Shown: positions 42,451 to 52,319, numbered from the stretch's first letter. The stretch is 64,000 bases of DNA from Solibacillus sp040274725 (GCA_040274725.1 JBEMAQ010000014.1:34184-98183), one strand, 5' to 3'. The notes: generated by a model from the sequence alone, not told the origin. Translations and numbers: made by a program.

Positions 42451-43575
42451 ATGGCAGAAGTATCACAAGAAGTAAAAGAGTTTATGAAAAGCGATACGGT
42501 GAAGGATTTCACAAAAGACATTGAGCAATACAACTTAGGTCCTCTTTGGGAGGCGATTCCTGAAATTATGAATCGTACGCCAAAGCCACAGGCGCAAGCC
42601 TATCTTTGGTCCTCTGAATTAATCGACAACAAAATGGCTGAGGCGGCACAAATTTTCACACCTGAGCGTGGTGGTGAGCGCCGTGCAATTTACTTCCAAA
42701 ACCCAGGTTTAACATATCGTCAACCTTGGGGCTGGGCATCGACATCCCAAACGATTTATGCAGCGGTTCAAATGTTATTACCTGGTGAAAAAGCACCGTC
42801 ACACCGACACTCACAATCTGCACTTCGCTTCATTTCAAAAGGTGAGGGCGCTTATACAATTGTGCAAGGTGAACGTATTTTCATGGAGGAAGGCGACTTC
42901 TTAATTACACCAAAGGGCTTATGGCATGGTCATGAACATGTAGGAACAGAGCCTATGATGTGGATGGATGCACTCGACATTCCAACATTATACGCAATTG
43001 GTGGCACATTCTTTGATCCGTATGAAGGTGGCTTACAAGAGCCAAACATTCCGGATAACTTTACAGAAAAACGTTACCGTGGTGGTATGATGCGCCCAGT
43101 TGGTGATGATAAATTTACAGTAGCACCACTTGCTAATTACAAGTGGGACCGCACAGTTGAAGGCATTAAAGGCTTAATGGAATTCGAACCGGACGCACAT
43201 CACGGCTTCGCGGTCGAATACATTAACCCTTCTACTGGTAAAGCAGCGAACCCAACACTAGGCACACGTATGCAGCATTTACCTGCTGGCATGCATACAA
43301 AAGCACTGCGTCACACGCACTCAACGGTTTACCAAGTGCACCGTGGTGAAGGTTACACAGTAATCAATGGTACGCGCTTTGACTGGAAACAAGGCGACTA
43401 CTTTGTCATTCCAAACTGGGCTTGGTATGAGCATAAAGCAACGAAAGATTCGTACCTATTCTCAGTAAACGATATTCCAATTATGAATCGTTTCGACCTT
43501 GAAATTGAGCAAGCCTATGAATCAAACAACGGTCACCAAGATATTACAGGTGAATTTAAAGCAGCATTCCGTTAA
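42451..43575 (+). CDS. Gentisate 1,2-dioxygenase
   Basis: This 374-residue bicupin opens the gentisate ring to maleylpyruvate with Fe(II) and O2. The N-terminal cupin has the metal motif APSHRHSQSALRFI and WHGHEHVG; the C-terminal cupin has LRHTHSTVYQVHRGEGYTV and a final WAWYEHKA. Length and motifs are typical. ATG 42451 has AAAGGAG nine bases upstream; an ATG two codons earlier is too close. Two terminators follow. Confidence 0.95.
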   Translation: MAEVSQEVKEFMKSDTVKDFTKDIEQYNLGPLWEAIPEIMNRTPKPQAQAYLWSSELIDNKMAEAAQIFTPERGGERRAIYFQNPGLTYRQPWGWASTSQTIYAAVQMLLPGEKAPSHRHSQSALRFISKGEGAYTIVQGERIFMEEGDFLITPKGLWHGHEHVGTEPMMWMDALDIPTLYAIGGTFFDPYEGGLQEPNIPDNFTEKRYRGGMMRPVGDDKFTVAPLANYKWDRTVEGIKGLMEFEPDAHHGFAVEYINPSTGKAANPTLGTRMQHLPAGMHTKALRHTHSTVYQVHRGEGYTVINGTRFDWKQGDYFVIPNWAWYEHKATKDSYLFSVNDIPIMNRFDLEIEQAYESNNGHQDITGEFKAAFR

Positions 43576-43581
43576 TGCTAC

Positions 43582-43621
43582 CTGCCATCAAAAATTATTC
43601 CCCTATAATTTTTGATGGCAC
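43582..43621 (+). terminator. Intrinsic terminator of the gentisate operon (first)
   Basis: TGCCATCAAAAATTAT and ATAATTTTTGATGGCA form a 16-bp stem with loop TCCCCT. Confidence 0.7.
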
Positions 43622-43695
43622 GATTTCTAAATTGACATGTTTTACACTACTACTTTCCATTTAACTACTACTTTTAAGCATATATTGAAATGAAC

Positions 43696-43752
43696 GTCAA
43701 AAAAGTTACCGAATTTGATTCCCCTAAATCAAATTTGGTAACTTTTTATTTT
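43696..43752 (+). terminator. Second, back-up terminator
   Basis: AAAAGTTACCGAATTTGATT pairs with AAATCAAATTTGGTAACTTT, loop CCCCT, followed by TT-rich sequence. Beyond it, up to 44099, the region is AT-rich promoter sequence with no ORF. Confidence 0.75.
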
Positions 43753-44099
43753 TTCATCTCATTCGCCCTCTTACTTAAGTTCACATGATTTTGTCCATTA
43801 CACACCCTCTTGGTAATCTTTTTCTTTTTTAGTACATATTTTTCTATTTCATACAAAAAAACATTACTAAAATAACATTTTTATGTAATAAGGTTACTTA
43901 TTTACTTTATGACAATAATTTTATTCACCAAATTATAACATTTAATTTGGTATTAAAATGGTATTATTAAGTGAAATAAAGCCTTTATTACAGGGTTTTA
44001 TTAATAATTTTAAATAAGGACTCGTTTTCTAAAGCTACAAATCTTGCTCTAGAATAATATTGTTTCCTTATCTAAATATGAAATCTCTTAGGAGGAGAT

Positions 44100-45578
44100 A
44101 TGATGTCTGAAAAAACAGCAGAAAAGAAAAATTTAAAGCCTCTTTGGATATTTGTCGCATTTGCGGCATTAATTATCGTGAAGCTTTTGCCAATTGGTAG
44201 TGACTCCCTGCCTGCTGCAGGTCATACAGCGCTTGCGATTTTAGCATTCGCGGTGATCATGTGGGTAACTGAAGCCGTTTCTTATCCAGTCAGCTCTGCA
44301 ATGATCTTAGCACTGATTGCCGTTTTAATGGGGCTTGGACCAGCACTTGAAGATCCGACTGCTATCATGGGTACGAGCGCTGCACTGAAGATGGCACTTG
44401 GTGGCTTTAGTAGCGCCTCTGTAGCACTTGTAGGAGCTGCACTATTTTTAGCCGCAGCAATGCAAGTTACAAACTTACATAAACGTATCGCATTGTGGAT
44501 TTTATCAATGGTTGGTACAAAAACAAACGCACTTGTTGTTGGTGCCATTTTAGTTTCAATCGTTTTAGCATTCGTCGTACCATCTGCAACAGCTCGTGCT
44601 GGTGCGGTTGTACCGATTTTACTTGGGATTGTTGCAGCATTCGGTCTTGCTAAGGAAAGTAAGCTCGCTGCACTTCTAGTCATTACTGCAACACAAGCCG
44701 TTTCCATTTGGAATGTCGGCATTAAAACAGCAGCCGCGCAAAATATGGTCGCACTTGGTTTCATTAGCAGTGAATTCGGTGTGGATATTTCTTGGCTGGA
44801 ATGGTTCATCTTCGCAGCGCCGTTCTCTGTACTGATGTCAATCGCGCTTTACTTCATTATGATTAAACTAATTAAGCCTGAAACAGATAACGTAACTGGT
44901 GGTAAAGAGGTCATTCGTCAGCAGCTTGCTGAGCTTGGTCCAATGAAGCGTCGCGAAATTACGTTAATTATCGTGTCAGCCCTGCTTTTATTCCTATGGG
45001 CAACAGAAAAAATCTTACACCCATTCGATTCAACAACCGTAACAATCTTTGCCATTGCCTTCCTCTTAACACCATATGTTGGTGTATTCACTTGGAAGGA
45101 AGCATCTAGCCGCATCGACTGGGGGACACTCATTGTCTTCGCTGTAGGTATTTCTTTAGGGACAATCCTACTTAACACGAACGGTGCCGCTTGGTTATCG
45201 GACAAAGTATTCGGCTCACTTGGTCTTGATTCAATGCCGATTTTAGCGACAATCGCACTCGTGACAATTTTCAACATTTTAATTCACTTAGGTTTCGCGT
45301 CCGCAACGTCACTCGCATCTGCGTTAATCCCAGTATTTATCGCACTCGCTGTGACATTACCAGACGTCGACCATATCGGATTCGTCTTAATCCAACAATT
45401 CGTTATTTGCTTCGGCTTCCTTTTACCTGTAAGCGCACCACAAAACATGCTTGCTTACGGTACTGGCTCATTTACAACAAAGGATTTCTTAAAATCAGGT
45501 ATTCCATTAACAATTTTCGGCTATATTTTAATTTTAATATTTAGTGCAACTTATTGGAAATGGATTGGCTTACTCTAA
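44100..45578 (+). CDS. DASS/SLC13-family sodium or anion symporter
   Basis: The 492-residue protein has about twelve hydrophobic helices. It shows the DASS landmarks MWVTEAVSYPVSSAMILAL, VPSATARAGAVVPILLG and the C-terminal VSAPQNMLAYGTGSF. Members carry dicarboxylates, 2-oxoglutarate/malate or aromatic acids. Placed between the gentisate operon and a nitroreductase, it could import a hydroxybenzoate or handle the C4 diacid product; which cannot be decided. GGAGGAG precedes two adjacent ATGs. Confidence 0.9.
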   Translation: MMSEKTAEKKNLKPLWIFVAFAALIIVKLLPIGSDSLPAAGHTALAILAFAVIMWVTEAVSYPVSSAMILALIAVLMGLGPALEDPTAIMGTSAALKMALGGFSSASVALVGAALFLAAAMQVTNLHKRIALWILSMVGTKTNALVVGAILVSIVLAFVVPSATARAGAVVPILLGIVAAFGLAKESKLAALLVITATQAVSIWNVGIKTAAAQNMVALGFISSEFGVDISWLEWFIFAAPFSVLMSIALYFIMIKLIKPETDNVTGGKEVIRQQLAELGPMKRREITLIIVSALLLFLWATEKILHPFDSTTVTIFAIAFLLTPYVGVFTWKEASSRIDWGTLIVFAVGISLGTILLNTNGAAWLSDKVFGSLGLDSMPILATIALVTIFNILIHLGFASATSLASALIPVFIALAVTLPDVDHIGFVLIQQFVICFGFLLPVSAPQNMLAYGTGSFTTKDFLKSGIPLTIFGYILILIFSATYWKWIGLL

Positions 45579-45589
45579 CATTTTCTATA

Positions 45590-45630
45590 AAATGAGCTTA
45601 AAGGGCTTTCCTTTAAGCTCATTTTTTTCA
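45590..45630 (+). terminator. Intrinsic terminator
   Basis: AAAATGAGCTTAAAGG and CCTTTAAGCTCATTTT pair over 16 bp, followed by T. Confidence 0.9.
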
Positions 45631-45651
45631 GATAGAAAAGGATACAGTGTT

Positions 45652-45776
45652 GGCGCTTTAGCCTTGTCTAGGCTAAAGCGCTAGCCCCTCGAGGTCGCTT
45701 CGATTCCCTCCTACGCGTGCAAGCACGCTAATCGGGACTCTCCAGCGCTTGTCGGGGCTAAACGAGCGCTTTAGCC
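45652..45776 (+). repeat. GC-rich palindromic intergenic element with three copies of one core
   Basis: GCGCTTTAGCC occurs at 45653-45663, inverted (GGCTAAAGCGC) at 45671-45681, and again direct at 45766-45776. TAGCCCC/GGGGCTA and GCGTGC/GCACGC add further pairs. It is much richer in GC than the flanks. It looks like the dispersed repeats of Bacillales intergenic regions and lies just before the nitroreductase ribosome site, so it would be in that gene's leader. Confidence 0.7.
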
Positions 45777-45803
45777 TTTTCTAAAAAAGGGGAGGAAAAA
45801 TTC

Positions 45804-46538
45804 ATGACAACAAAAGAGTTATTACGCAGTCACACATCTGTCCGTAAATATACAGGTGAAGAGATTCCGCGCGAAACCGTGATCGACTTAATCGAAACCG
45901 CACAAATGGCCGCAAGTTCACACTTTGTCCAAGCCTATAGCGTCATTTGGGTAACAGATGAGGACAAAAAGCAAAAGCTGGGTGAGCTATCAAAAAATGA
46001 TTTCCAGTTCAAAACAGCTGGCGCGTCATTCCTATTTTGCGTAGATTTCCAGCGCCTCGTTCAGGCCGGTAAAAAGCACGGCGTAGATATCGTGGCTGAT
46101 TCTGCTGAAAATGTACTTGTCGGGGTTGCAGACGTTGCATTATTTGCACAAAACTTTGTCATTGCTGCAGAAGCTGAAGGCTACGGTATTTGCTATATCG
46201 GCGGCGCACGTACGGGAGCTGCCGAAATTAGTGCGCTATTTGACTTACCTGAATACGTTTTCCCATTATTTGCGATGACAATCGGCACACCAACGAAGCG
46301 TAACGAAACAAAGCCTCGCTTACCGGTAGCCGCTATCCTACACGAAAACAGCTACAACATTGAACAATACGACACACTGCTTGATGAATATGATGCAACG
46401 ATGGAAAACTACTATCAAAGTCGTTCATCAAACGCAAAAATGGCAACATGGACAAAGCAAATGGCAGATTTCCTTGTACAGCAGCAACGTCCATTTATTA
46501 AAGACTTCCTTGCTTCTAAAGGCTTTACTTGGAAATAG
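45804..46538 (+). CDS. NADPH-dependent FMN nitroreductase (NfsA/FRP type)
   Basis: The 244-residue flavoenzyme starts with TTKELLRSHTSVRKYTGEEIP (FMN-phosphate-binding Arg/Ser) and has AAQ-MAASSHFVQAYS and GYGICYIGGARTG. The NfsA/FRP group reduces nitroaromatics, quinones or flavins with NADPH. GGGGAGG precedes the ATG. Its place after the aromatic catabolic genes suggests quinone or nitroaromatic handling, but the palindromic element between them separates the units. Confidence 0.92.
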   Translation: MTTKELLRSHTSVRKYTGEEIPRETVIDLIETAQMAASSHFVQAYSVIWVTDEDKKQKLGELSKNDFQFKTAGASFLFCVDFQRLVQAGKKHGVDIVADSAENVLVGVADVALFAQNFVIAAEAEGYGICYIGGARTGAAEISALFDLPEYVFPLFAMTIGTPTKRNETKPRLPVAAILHENSYNIEQYDTLLDEYDATMENYYQSRSSNAKMATWTKQMADFLVQQQRPFIKDFLASKGFTWK

Positions 46539-46602
46539 GAAAGATGAAGGGTAATTTTCATTATCCAATATAAGTAAATCGGACCTCATTTAGTTCCTTT
46601 CT

Positions 46603-46653
46603 CATAAAAAAGACGCAAACAGCTATGATTAAATAGATGTTTGCGTCTTTTCT
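46603..46653 (+). terminator. Intrinsic terminator
   Basis: AAAAGACGCAAACA and TGTTTGCGTCTTTT form a 14-bp stem, T-rich on both sides. Confidence 0.8.
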
Positions 46654-46736
46654 ACTTTTCTTTATTGTTTCCGTCATTTTCCTTATTAAATTTGATACAC
46701 TGTTAACTAAAAGAAATATATGGGAGGATGATTTTT

Positions 46737-47162
46737 ATGGCAACTAATTTCGTTGCAAAATCATTAGAACAACAGCATTTACGCTCTACTAAAAAGTATC
46801 ATCTTGCCATTGCTGACATTAATACAGAATTGATTAAAGTACACAAAATTTTAGAGCGTTGCATTAATAAATCAAACTACGAAGCCGTTACAGCGTACAC
46901 TAACCAATACATTTCCTATACAACGATTTGGAATATTAAATTCGTTTACAACTTAGAAAATCCAGAAGTCGTATTAATGCAGCTTATGCATTTGAACTAT
47001 ATTTTACAGCATGAAACAGCCGAGCAGCTTGAGCCTTTACGCCGTGTTGTTGCCCAACAGCAGGAAAATTTTTATCAATTACGTCCATACAGAGAAGAGC
47101 AAATCAAGACTCGCCTAGAAAAAATGCTGGTATTTATCGAAAATTATACAGAAAACGAATAA
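46737..47162 (+). CDS. Hypothetical helical protein
   Basis: The 141-residue soluble protein is almost entirely helical, with regular leucine spacing (LIKVHKILERCINKS; LEPLRRVVAQQQENFYQL). GGGAGG lies nine bases before ATG 46737 and a strong terminator follows. No motif is recognisable and the neighbours give no hint of function. Confidence 0.75.
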   Translation: MATNFVAKSLEQQHLRSTKKYHLAIADINTELIKVHKILERCINKSNYEAVTAYTNQYISYTTIWNIKFVYNLENPEVVLMQLMHLNYILQHETAEQLEPLRRVVAQQQENFYQLRPYREEQIKTRLEKMLVFIENYTENE

Positions 47163-47203
47163 AGGACTTGCTCAGGGTATTCTGAGCAAGTCCTTTTACT
47201 TTT
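47161..47203. terminator. Bidirectional terminator
   Basis: AAAGGACTTGCTCAG and CTGAGCAAGTCCTTT form a 15-bp stem between convergent genes. Confidence 0.9.
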
Positions 47204-48878
47204 AAAGACCTAAAATCGTCAAGTTTTTCACTGGTAAGAATTGCTCGCCTGTCACGTAATATGTCACACGCACCTGATCGCCGTCTTGTAAATAAATCAC
47301 AAGTGGGCTCGCCTCAGTGCTCACGATAAAGTTCTCACCTGTTTCCGCTAAAAATGATACAAGTGTCACATCACCGACACGCTCCTTATACACACGCTTT
47401 ACGATTACATTCATCGTCGCCACTTCGGCATTAGATGAGCCATTCACCGTACTGCCACCACGCGACAATGCCGTTTTATATAGCTTCAATGCCTCATTCG
47501 GTGTCGCTGCGTACGCTGAAATTTCAGGGTTCGCAGCAGAGACGATAAAGTAATTTTGCAGGAAGCCATTGGAATCGAGCACCGCTGATAGCCAGCTCGC
47601 CTCACCGTAGAAATTATAAAGAATCGGCATCTCACCAAACCACTGCTTCTCGATAAATTTTTTCTCAATAATATCAAGTGCACCGCGTGAATCCATATAA
47701 GACTCCTCAAGATTACCGGTATAATACGTCGCCTCACCGGTACGCGCATTTGTTAGCGCGTAGCCGAGCATCGAATCTACGCCCTCTTTCGGACTCGTAA
47801 AATCAGTAAAATAATACATTTCGCCGTCTTCTGCGAAAATCGGGCTCACATTTGCTTCTGTCCCCTCATCACTCGGCAATTTCACGTCCTTTTTACCGAT
47901 TAAGCTATTCCAAAAACCGTGCACATAATTACCGTAATAGCTATTTTGCAAGCTCACCGCCTCTGGTGATACCGCCCCATCAATAAATGCTGGTATGTCT
48001 GCGAGTATAAGCTTTTCAGATTTCCCGCTTACCGCATCCACAAGTACGATCCCCTTCGCATCAAAGCCGTTACGTGCTGAAATAAATTCACCGTAAGAAC
48101 GAATGTAAAACGGCTTACCGTCATCATCAATTTCAAGCTGCGGCTCGCCGTAGAAAATAAGTGTTGGATACTGCAAGCGCATATGACGCTCTAAATTTTT
48201 CTGCAAAAATGCAGACGGCACATAGCGCATGTCGCTCTGAATAAATTTCGGATTATCACTCGAATCCGTTGCACTCATTGTAAAGTAACCAGGCGTCGTT
48301 TTGCCGTTAAACCATTTAAAGAAGCCCGAAAATTCCACAGGCGCAATATAGACATAGTCCTCGTTTACCTTTTGAATTTGTAAATTGCCAAGCTCATAAA
48401 AGCTCGTATTTGGCACCTGACCAAATGCTTTTTTCATTTTATTTTTGACAAATTGTGGTGGTACACTTGCTGGCGTTTTCGTATCATCAAATGCCGCAAT
48501 CTCCACCTGCTCATTCATATCAGCAGAATTATATTTTTCATCTGCATTCCAAAACGGTGCAGCCATTAACCCGCCGAGCGCGATAATGCTAATCAGCACC
48601 ACTACCGATTTGACGCGTTGCTCGACACCAACCGCTAAAATTGCACCGGCCAGCGCTACAACTGGTAAAATATAAAGAAAAATCGTCCAGTTCAAATCAA
48701 TTTTCGTTATATAAACGGTCGCAAATACAAAAATCATACTTACGACAAATACACTAATCGTAATCCATACAAACCGCTTCGTCATCAACTCTGCTTTGCG
48801 CGTTTTACGTGTGATTGGTACAAGTAATAATGTAATAACTAATGAGCCTATTAATGCCAGTAATACTAGCTGTCCCAT
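47202..48878 (-). CDS. Large membrane-anchored protein with extracytoplasmic domain, unknown
   Basis: The 558-residue protein has about four helices in the first 110 residues (VLLALIGSLVITLLLVP; ITISVFVVSMIFVFATVYI; IFLYILPVVALAGAIL; VVLISIIALGGLMAAPF) and then about 440 hydrophilic residues outside the membrane, with repeated YFT/YYTG and GxGEM-like strands. The C-terminus looks like an OB-type strand set (IYLQDGDQVRVTYYV). Relatives of similar length exist in Bacillales as I recall, without assigned function. It is a single gene. Confidence 0.8.
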   Translation of the reverse strand: MGQLVLLALIGSLVITLLLVPITRKTRKAELMTKRFVWITISVFVVSMIFVFATVYITKIDLNWTIFLYILPVVALAGAILAVGVEQRVKSVVVLISIIALGGLMAAPFWNADEKYNSADMNEQVEIAAFDDTKTPASVPPQFVKNKMKKAFGQVPNTSFYELGNLQIQKVNEDYVYIAPVEFSGFFKWFNGKTTPGYFTMSATDSSDNPKFIQSDMRYVPSAFLQKNLERHMRLQYPTLIFYGEPQLEIDDDGKPFYIRSYGEFISARNGFDAKGIVLVDAVSGKSEKLILADIPAFIDGAVSPEAVSLQNSYYGNYVHGFWNSLIGKKDVKLPSDEGTEANVSPIFAEDGEMYYFTDFTSPKEGVDSMLGYALTNARTGEATYYTGNLEESYMDSRGALDIIEKKFIEKQWFGEMPILYNFYGEASWLSAVLDSNGFLQNYFIVSAANPEISAYAATPNEALKLYKTALSRGGSTVNGSSNAEVATMNVIVKRVYKERVGDVTLVSFLAETGENFIVSTEASPLVIYLQDGDQVRVTYYVTGEQFLPVKNLTILGL

Positions 48879-48965
48879 ATGGCCTCATCCTCTCTTCTTT
48901 ATAGTACGAATAGAACCTGAAAAGGATTCATAAGTTTCTAACAAAAAGACCTTTGGAGGGATATT

Positions 48966-49595
48966 ATGCTAAGAAAAATACTATTCACCTTATTTATTAG
49001 CTTTGCATTCTATTACGTATTTTGGTTTGATACAATTCAAGATTCTTTTAAAATGCCGTTCAAATTAATTCCGATGCTGCTACTCATTGTACTTGCCCTT
49101 CAATCGCCCTCTACGCGCTACAAATGGCTAATCGTCACAGGTCTCGCCTTTTGTATGATTGGCGACTATACATTGCAATGGTTCATCCTCGGGCTCAGTA
49201 GTTTTCTAATTGGGCATGTATTTTATATTATAGCATTTCGCTCTTCTGTTTCACCTGCACCAAAACTGGCGAAAATACTACTTATCATGTACGGCCTTTC
49301 TATGGCAATCTGGCTTGCCGGCACGTTGCTAACACGCGGCGAAATCATTGTAGCGATTGCTGTTTGCGCCTATATTATTATTATTTCAATGATGGGTTGG
49401 ACGGCCTTTCATACAAATGAGCCGTTTGCCATTATAGGCGCACTACTATTTATTACATCCGATTCCATTTTAGCCATCAATCGCTTCATTATACCCGTTC
49501 CATTTGAGCATGAAATGATTATGCTCACGTACTATACAGCACAGCTTTTCCTTATGCTTAGCATCCGCAAAATACAGCAGAAAGTGATACAATGA
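48966..49595 (+). CDS. Lysoplasmalogenase (YhhN family) membrane protein
   Basis: The 209-residue product has about eight short membrane helices and YhhN landmarks: FKLIPMLLLIVLAL, GLAFCMIGDYTLQW, FLIGHVFYIIAFRS, GALLFITSDSILAINRF and YYTAQLFLMLSI. The conserved Asp residues in IGDYTL and TSDSIL agree with vinyl-ether-lipid hydrolase activity known for the family. GGAGGG precedes the ATG. The gene for peptidase T follows 33 bp later, so the two may be co-transcribed. Confidence 0.88.
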   Translation: MLRKILFTLFISFAFYYVFWFDTIQDSFKMPFKLIPMLLLIVLALQSPSTRYKWLIVTGLAFCMIGDYTLQWFILGLSSFLIGHVFYIIAFRSSVSPAPKLAKILLIMYGLSMAIWLAGTLLTRGEIIVAIAVCAYIIIISMMGWTAFHTNEPFAIIGALLFITSDSILAINRFIIPVPFEHEMIMLTYYTAQLFLMLSIRKIQQKVIQ

Positions 49596-49628
49596 ACTTA
49601 CTATTTTTTACACAGGAGGACTTTACTC

Positions 49629-50858
49629 ATGAAAGAACAAGTTATGGTGCGCTTCATTCGCTATGCAAAAATCGATACACAATCCAATTTCACAAGCACA
49701 ACAACCCCTTCCACAGTGAAGCAATTTGATTTACTACACATGCTCAAGGACGAGCTTGCAGCAATTGGTTTAACAGACATCACACTTGATGACAATGGCT
49801 ACCTGTTCGCCACACTTGAAGCAAATACACAAAAAGCGGTTCCGACAATTGGCTTTTTAGCGCATGTGGATACAGCAACAGATTTTACAGGTACAAACGT
49901 CAATCCACAGCGCATCGACAATTATGATGGTGAGGCTATCACATTAAAAAACGGGCTTGTCATGTCACCGGACTATTTCCCGAATTTAAAAAACTATATC
50001 GGGCAAACGCTCCTTACAACAGACGGCACAACGCTACTTGGTGCAGATGACAAAGCTGGGATTGCGGAAATTATGACAGCAATGGATTATTTAATGAAGC
50101 ATCCTGAAATCAAGCATGGGAAAATCCGTGTGGCGTTCACACCCGACGAGGAAATTGGACGCGGGCCGCATAAATTTGATGTCGAAGCATTTGGTGCGGA
50201 CTTTGCCTACACGATGGACGGCGGGCCGCTTGGCGAGCTACAATACGAAAGCTTCAATGCTGCTGGTGCAGTCGTAACGACGCACGGTATTAACGTTCAT
50301 CCAGGTTCCGCAAAGGATAAAATGGTCAATGCCATCACAACGGCAATCCAGTTCCAAAACGCGCTACCAAAGGATGCCGTACCAGAAAAAACAGAAGGCT
50401 ATGAAGGTTTTATTCATTTAATGAGCTTTGACGGCTCAATTGAAGAGGCAAAAATGAGCTACATTATCCGCGATCATGACCGTGAAAAGTTTGAGGCGAA
50501 AAAGGCGTATATGCTTGAAGTGGAAAAGAACATTAAAGCTGCATTCGGTGCCGACGCGATTACCGTTACAATGGAAGATCAATACTTCAATATGGGAGAA
50601 AAGATTACACCAGTAATGGAAATTGTCGATATCGCTAAAGAAGCGATGGCAAAGCTAAACATCACACCAATTATCGAGCCAATCCGCGGTGGCACAGACG
50701 GCTCACAGCTATCATTCATGGGCTTACCGACACCGAATATTTTTGCAGGTGGCGAAAATATGCACGGCAAATTTGAATTTGTCTCTGGTGAAACGATGGA
50801 AAAGGCTACAGAGGTTATTATTGAAATCGTGCAGCTATTTGAAGCGCGTGCCGAATAA
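49629..50858 (+). CDS. pepT: Peptidase T (tripeptidase)
   Basis: This 409-residue M20B metallopeptidase removes the N-terminal residue from tripeptides. Metal-site motifs are in order: FLAHVDTATDFTG, LLGADDKAGIAEIM, FTPDEEIGRGPHKFD, YTMDGGPLGEL and PNIFAGGENMHGKFEFV. Length and spacing match B. subtilis PepT. GGAGG lies before the ATG. Confidence 0.96.
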   Translation: MKEQVMVRFIRYAKIDTQSNFTSTTTPSTVKQFDLLHMLKDELAAIGLTDITLDDNGYLFATLEANTQKAVPTIGFLAHVDTATDFTGTNVNPQRIDNYDGEAITLKNGLVMSPDYFPNLKNYIGQTLLTTDGTTLLGADDKAGIAEIMTAMDYLMKHPEIKHGKIRVAFTPDEEIGRGPHKFDVEAFGADFAYTMDGGPLGELQYESFNAAGAVVTTHGINVHPGSAKDKMVNAITTAIQFQNALPKDAVPEKTEGYEGFIHLMSFDGSIEEAKMSYIIRDHDREKFEAKKAYMLEVEKNIKAAFGADAITVTMEDQYFNMGEKITPVMEIVDIAKEAMAKLNITPIIEPIRGGTDGSQLSFMGLPTPNIFAGGENMHGKFEFVSGETMEKATEVIIEIVQLFEARAE

Positions 50859-50889
50859 AACGCTAAACTTACTACGTTAATAGACACTG

Positions 50890-50928
50890 AAAACGAGATT
50901 CGCTCTATAAAGCGGCCTCGTTTTTTGC
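50890..50928 (+). terminator. Intrinsic terminator
   Basis: AAAACGAG...CTCGTTTT with inner TCGCT/AGCG pairing, followed by TT, after pepT. Confidence 0.65.
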
Positions 50929-50971
50929 TATGATTAAAAACAGAAAATTCATTTAATTAAGGGGGCTACGC

Positions 50972-51958
50972 ATGAAGGAAATTCTAATCGGCATTATTTC
51001 CGCGTTATTTTTTGCCGTTACATTCATTTTAAATCGTTCGATGGAGCTTGAAGGCGGAAGTTGGCTATGGAGCTCCTCATTACGTTATTTCTTTATGCTA
51101 CCGCTTCTTATCATCATCGTTGCAATACGCGGAAAGCACGGATTTATAAATTTAGCTACTGAAATGAAAGCAAAGCCAGGCGCATGGGTCATGTGGAGCT
51201 TTGTCGGCTTCGTGCTTTTTTATGGTCCACTGACATTTGCCGCCGCATTTGGTCCCGGCTGGCTCGTATCTGGCACATGGCAATTTACAATTATTGCAGG
51301 TATTTTACTCACACCACTTTTTATGACGATTATAAACGAAAAACCTGTGCGTCAAAAAATCCCAATGCTCTCGCTCGGCATCTCATGTATTATTTTAATC
51401 GGCATTTTACTCATTCAAGTGCCACATGCAAAATCTGTCTCAGCTGAGAGCTTGCTACTAGGAATACTCCCTGTCATCATTGCAGCCTTTGCTTATCCAC
51501 TTGGCAACCGGAAAATGATGCAGGTATGTGGTGGGCGCGTCGATTCATTTCAGCGTGTCTTAGGGATGACGATTGCCTCGCTCCCTTTTTGGCTCTTACT
51601 TGCTATATACGCACTGTTTACAGTAGGACTCCCATCAAGTAGCCAAGTATTCCAATCCTTACTCATTGCCCTTTCATCGGGTGTTATTGCAACCGTGCTC
51701 TTTTTCATTGCCACAGACCGCGCGAGACATGATCAAGGGAAGCTCGCAGCGGTAGAAGCTACACAATCTATCCAAGTACTCTTTGTCGTACTTGGTGAAA
51801 TGATATTACTAAGCGTCCCACTCCCTGCCCCAATCGCTTTAATCGGTCTAGGTATCATTATTGGCGGTATGCTACTGCATAGCTATCACACGATGCTTGT
51901 CGGAAAACGACAGCTCCTGCAAAACGAAACGAAAAAAACAGCTGCGCCAAAAGCATAA
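50972..51958 (+). CDS. EmrE-like multidrug efflux (DMT) transporter
   Basis: The 328-residue permease has ten hydrophobic helices (start: ILIGIISALFFAVTFILNRSME; second half: ILPVIIAAFAYPLGNRKMM) and resembles the putative multidrug-efflux EmrE family of the DMT superfamily. GGGGG precedes the ATG at 50972. No partner indicates the substrate. Confidence 0.85.
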   Translation: MKEILIGIISALFFAVTFILNRSMELEGGSWLWSSSLRYFFMLPLLIIIVAIRGKHGFINLATEMKAKPGAWVMWSFVGFVLFYGPLTFAAAFGPGWLVSGTWQFTIIAGILLTPLFMTIINEKPVRQKIPMLSLGISCIILIGILLIQVPHAKSVSAESLLLGILPVIIAAFAYPLGNRKMMQVCGGRVDSFQRVLGMTIASLPFWLLLAIYALFTVGLPSSSQVFQSLLIALSSGVIATVLFFIATDRARHDQGKLAAVEATQSIQVLFVVLGEMILLSVPLPAPIALIGLGIIIGGMLLHSYHTMLVGKRQLLQNETKKTAAPKA

Positions 51959-51985
51959 TTGCCTTTAGCGTAGCTGTTTCATTTT
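51937..51985 (+). terminator. Terminator overlapping the end of the transporter gene
   Basis: AAACAGCTGCGC pairs with GCGTAGCTGTTT (one G-U); the T-run after it is modest. Confidence 0.5.
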
Positions 51986-52319
51986 GCCTTATTTACTTTT
52001 CTTCACACGACGCTACACGTAAAGCTAAAGTCGCAAAACAATTGTGACAGCAATTAATCGCATTACATGATGCAGCTTCATTCCACTTCCTTATGACAAA
52101 AAATATAGTATTATGCCTATATTTTAAAGGTTCAATGCTATATTCCCATCAAACAAAATAAATAAACGCTTATTAAAATCTTATTTTACTAAATGTGATT
52201 ATTTCATTGATTATTTACTACTTTATGTTCATTTAATTTAAACTTACCTTTCTCTCAAAAATTAAAACATTTTCAATTTATATTTCTACGAAAATCATCA
52301 ACGAAGAGTAGAATTAAAC
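51986..52319. other. AT-rich gene-free stretch
   Basis: I see no ORF with a ribosome site and no clear hairpin. Composition falls to very AT-rich between about 52080 and 52310. Confidence 0.4.
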
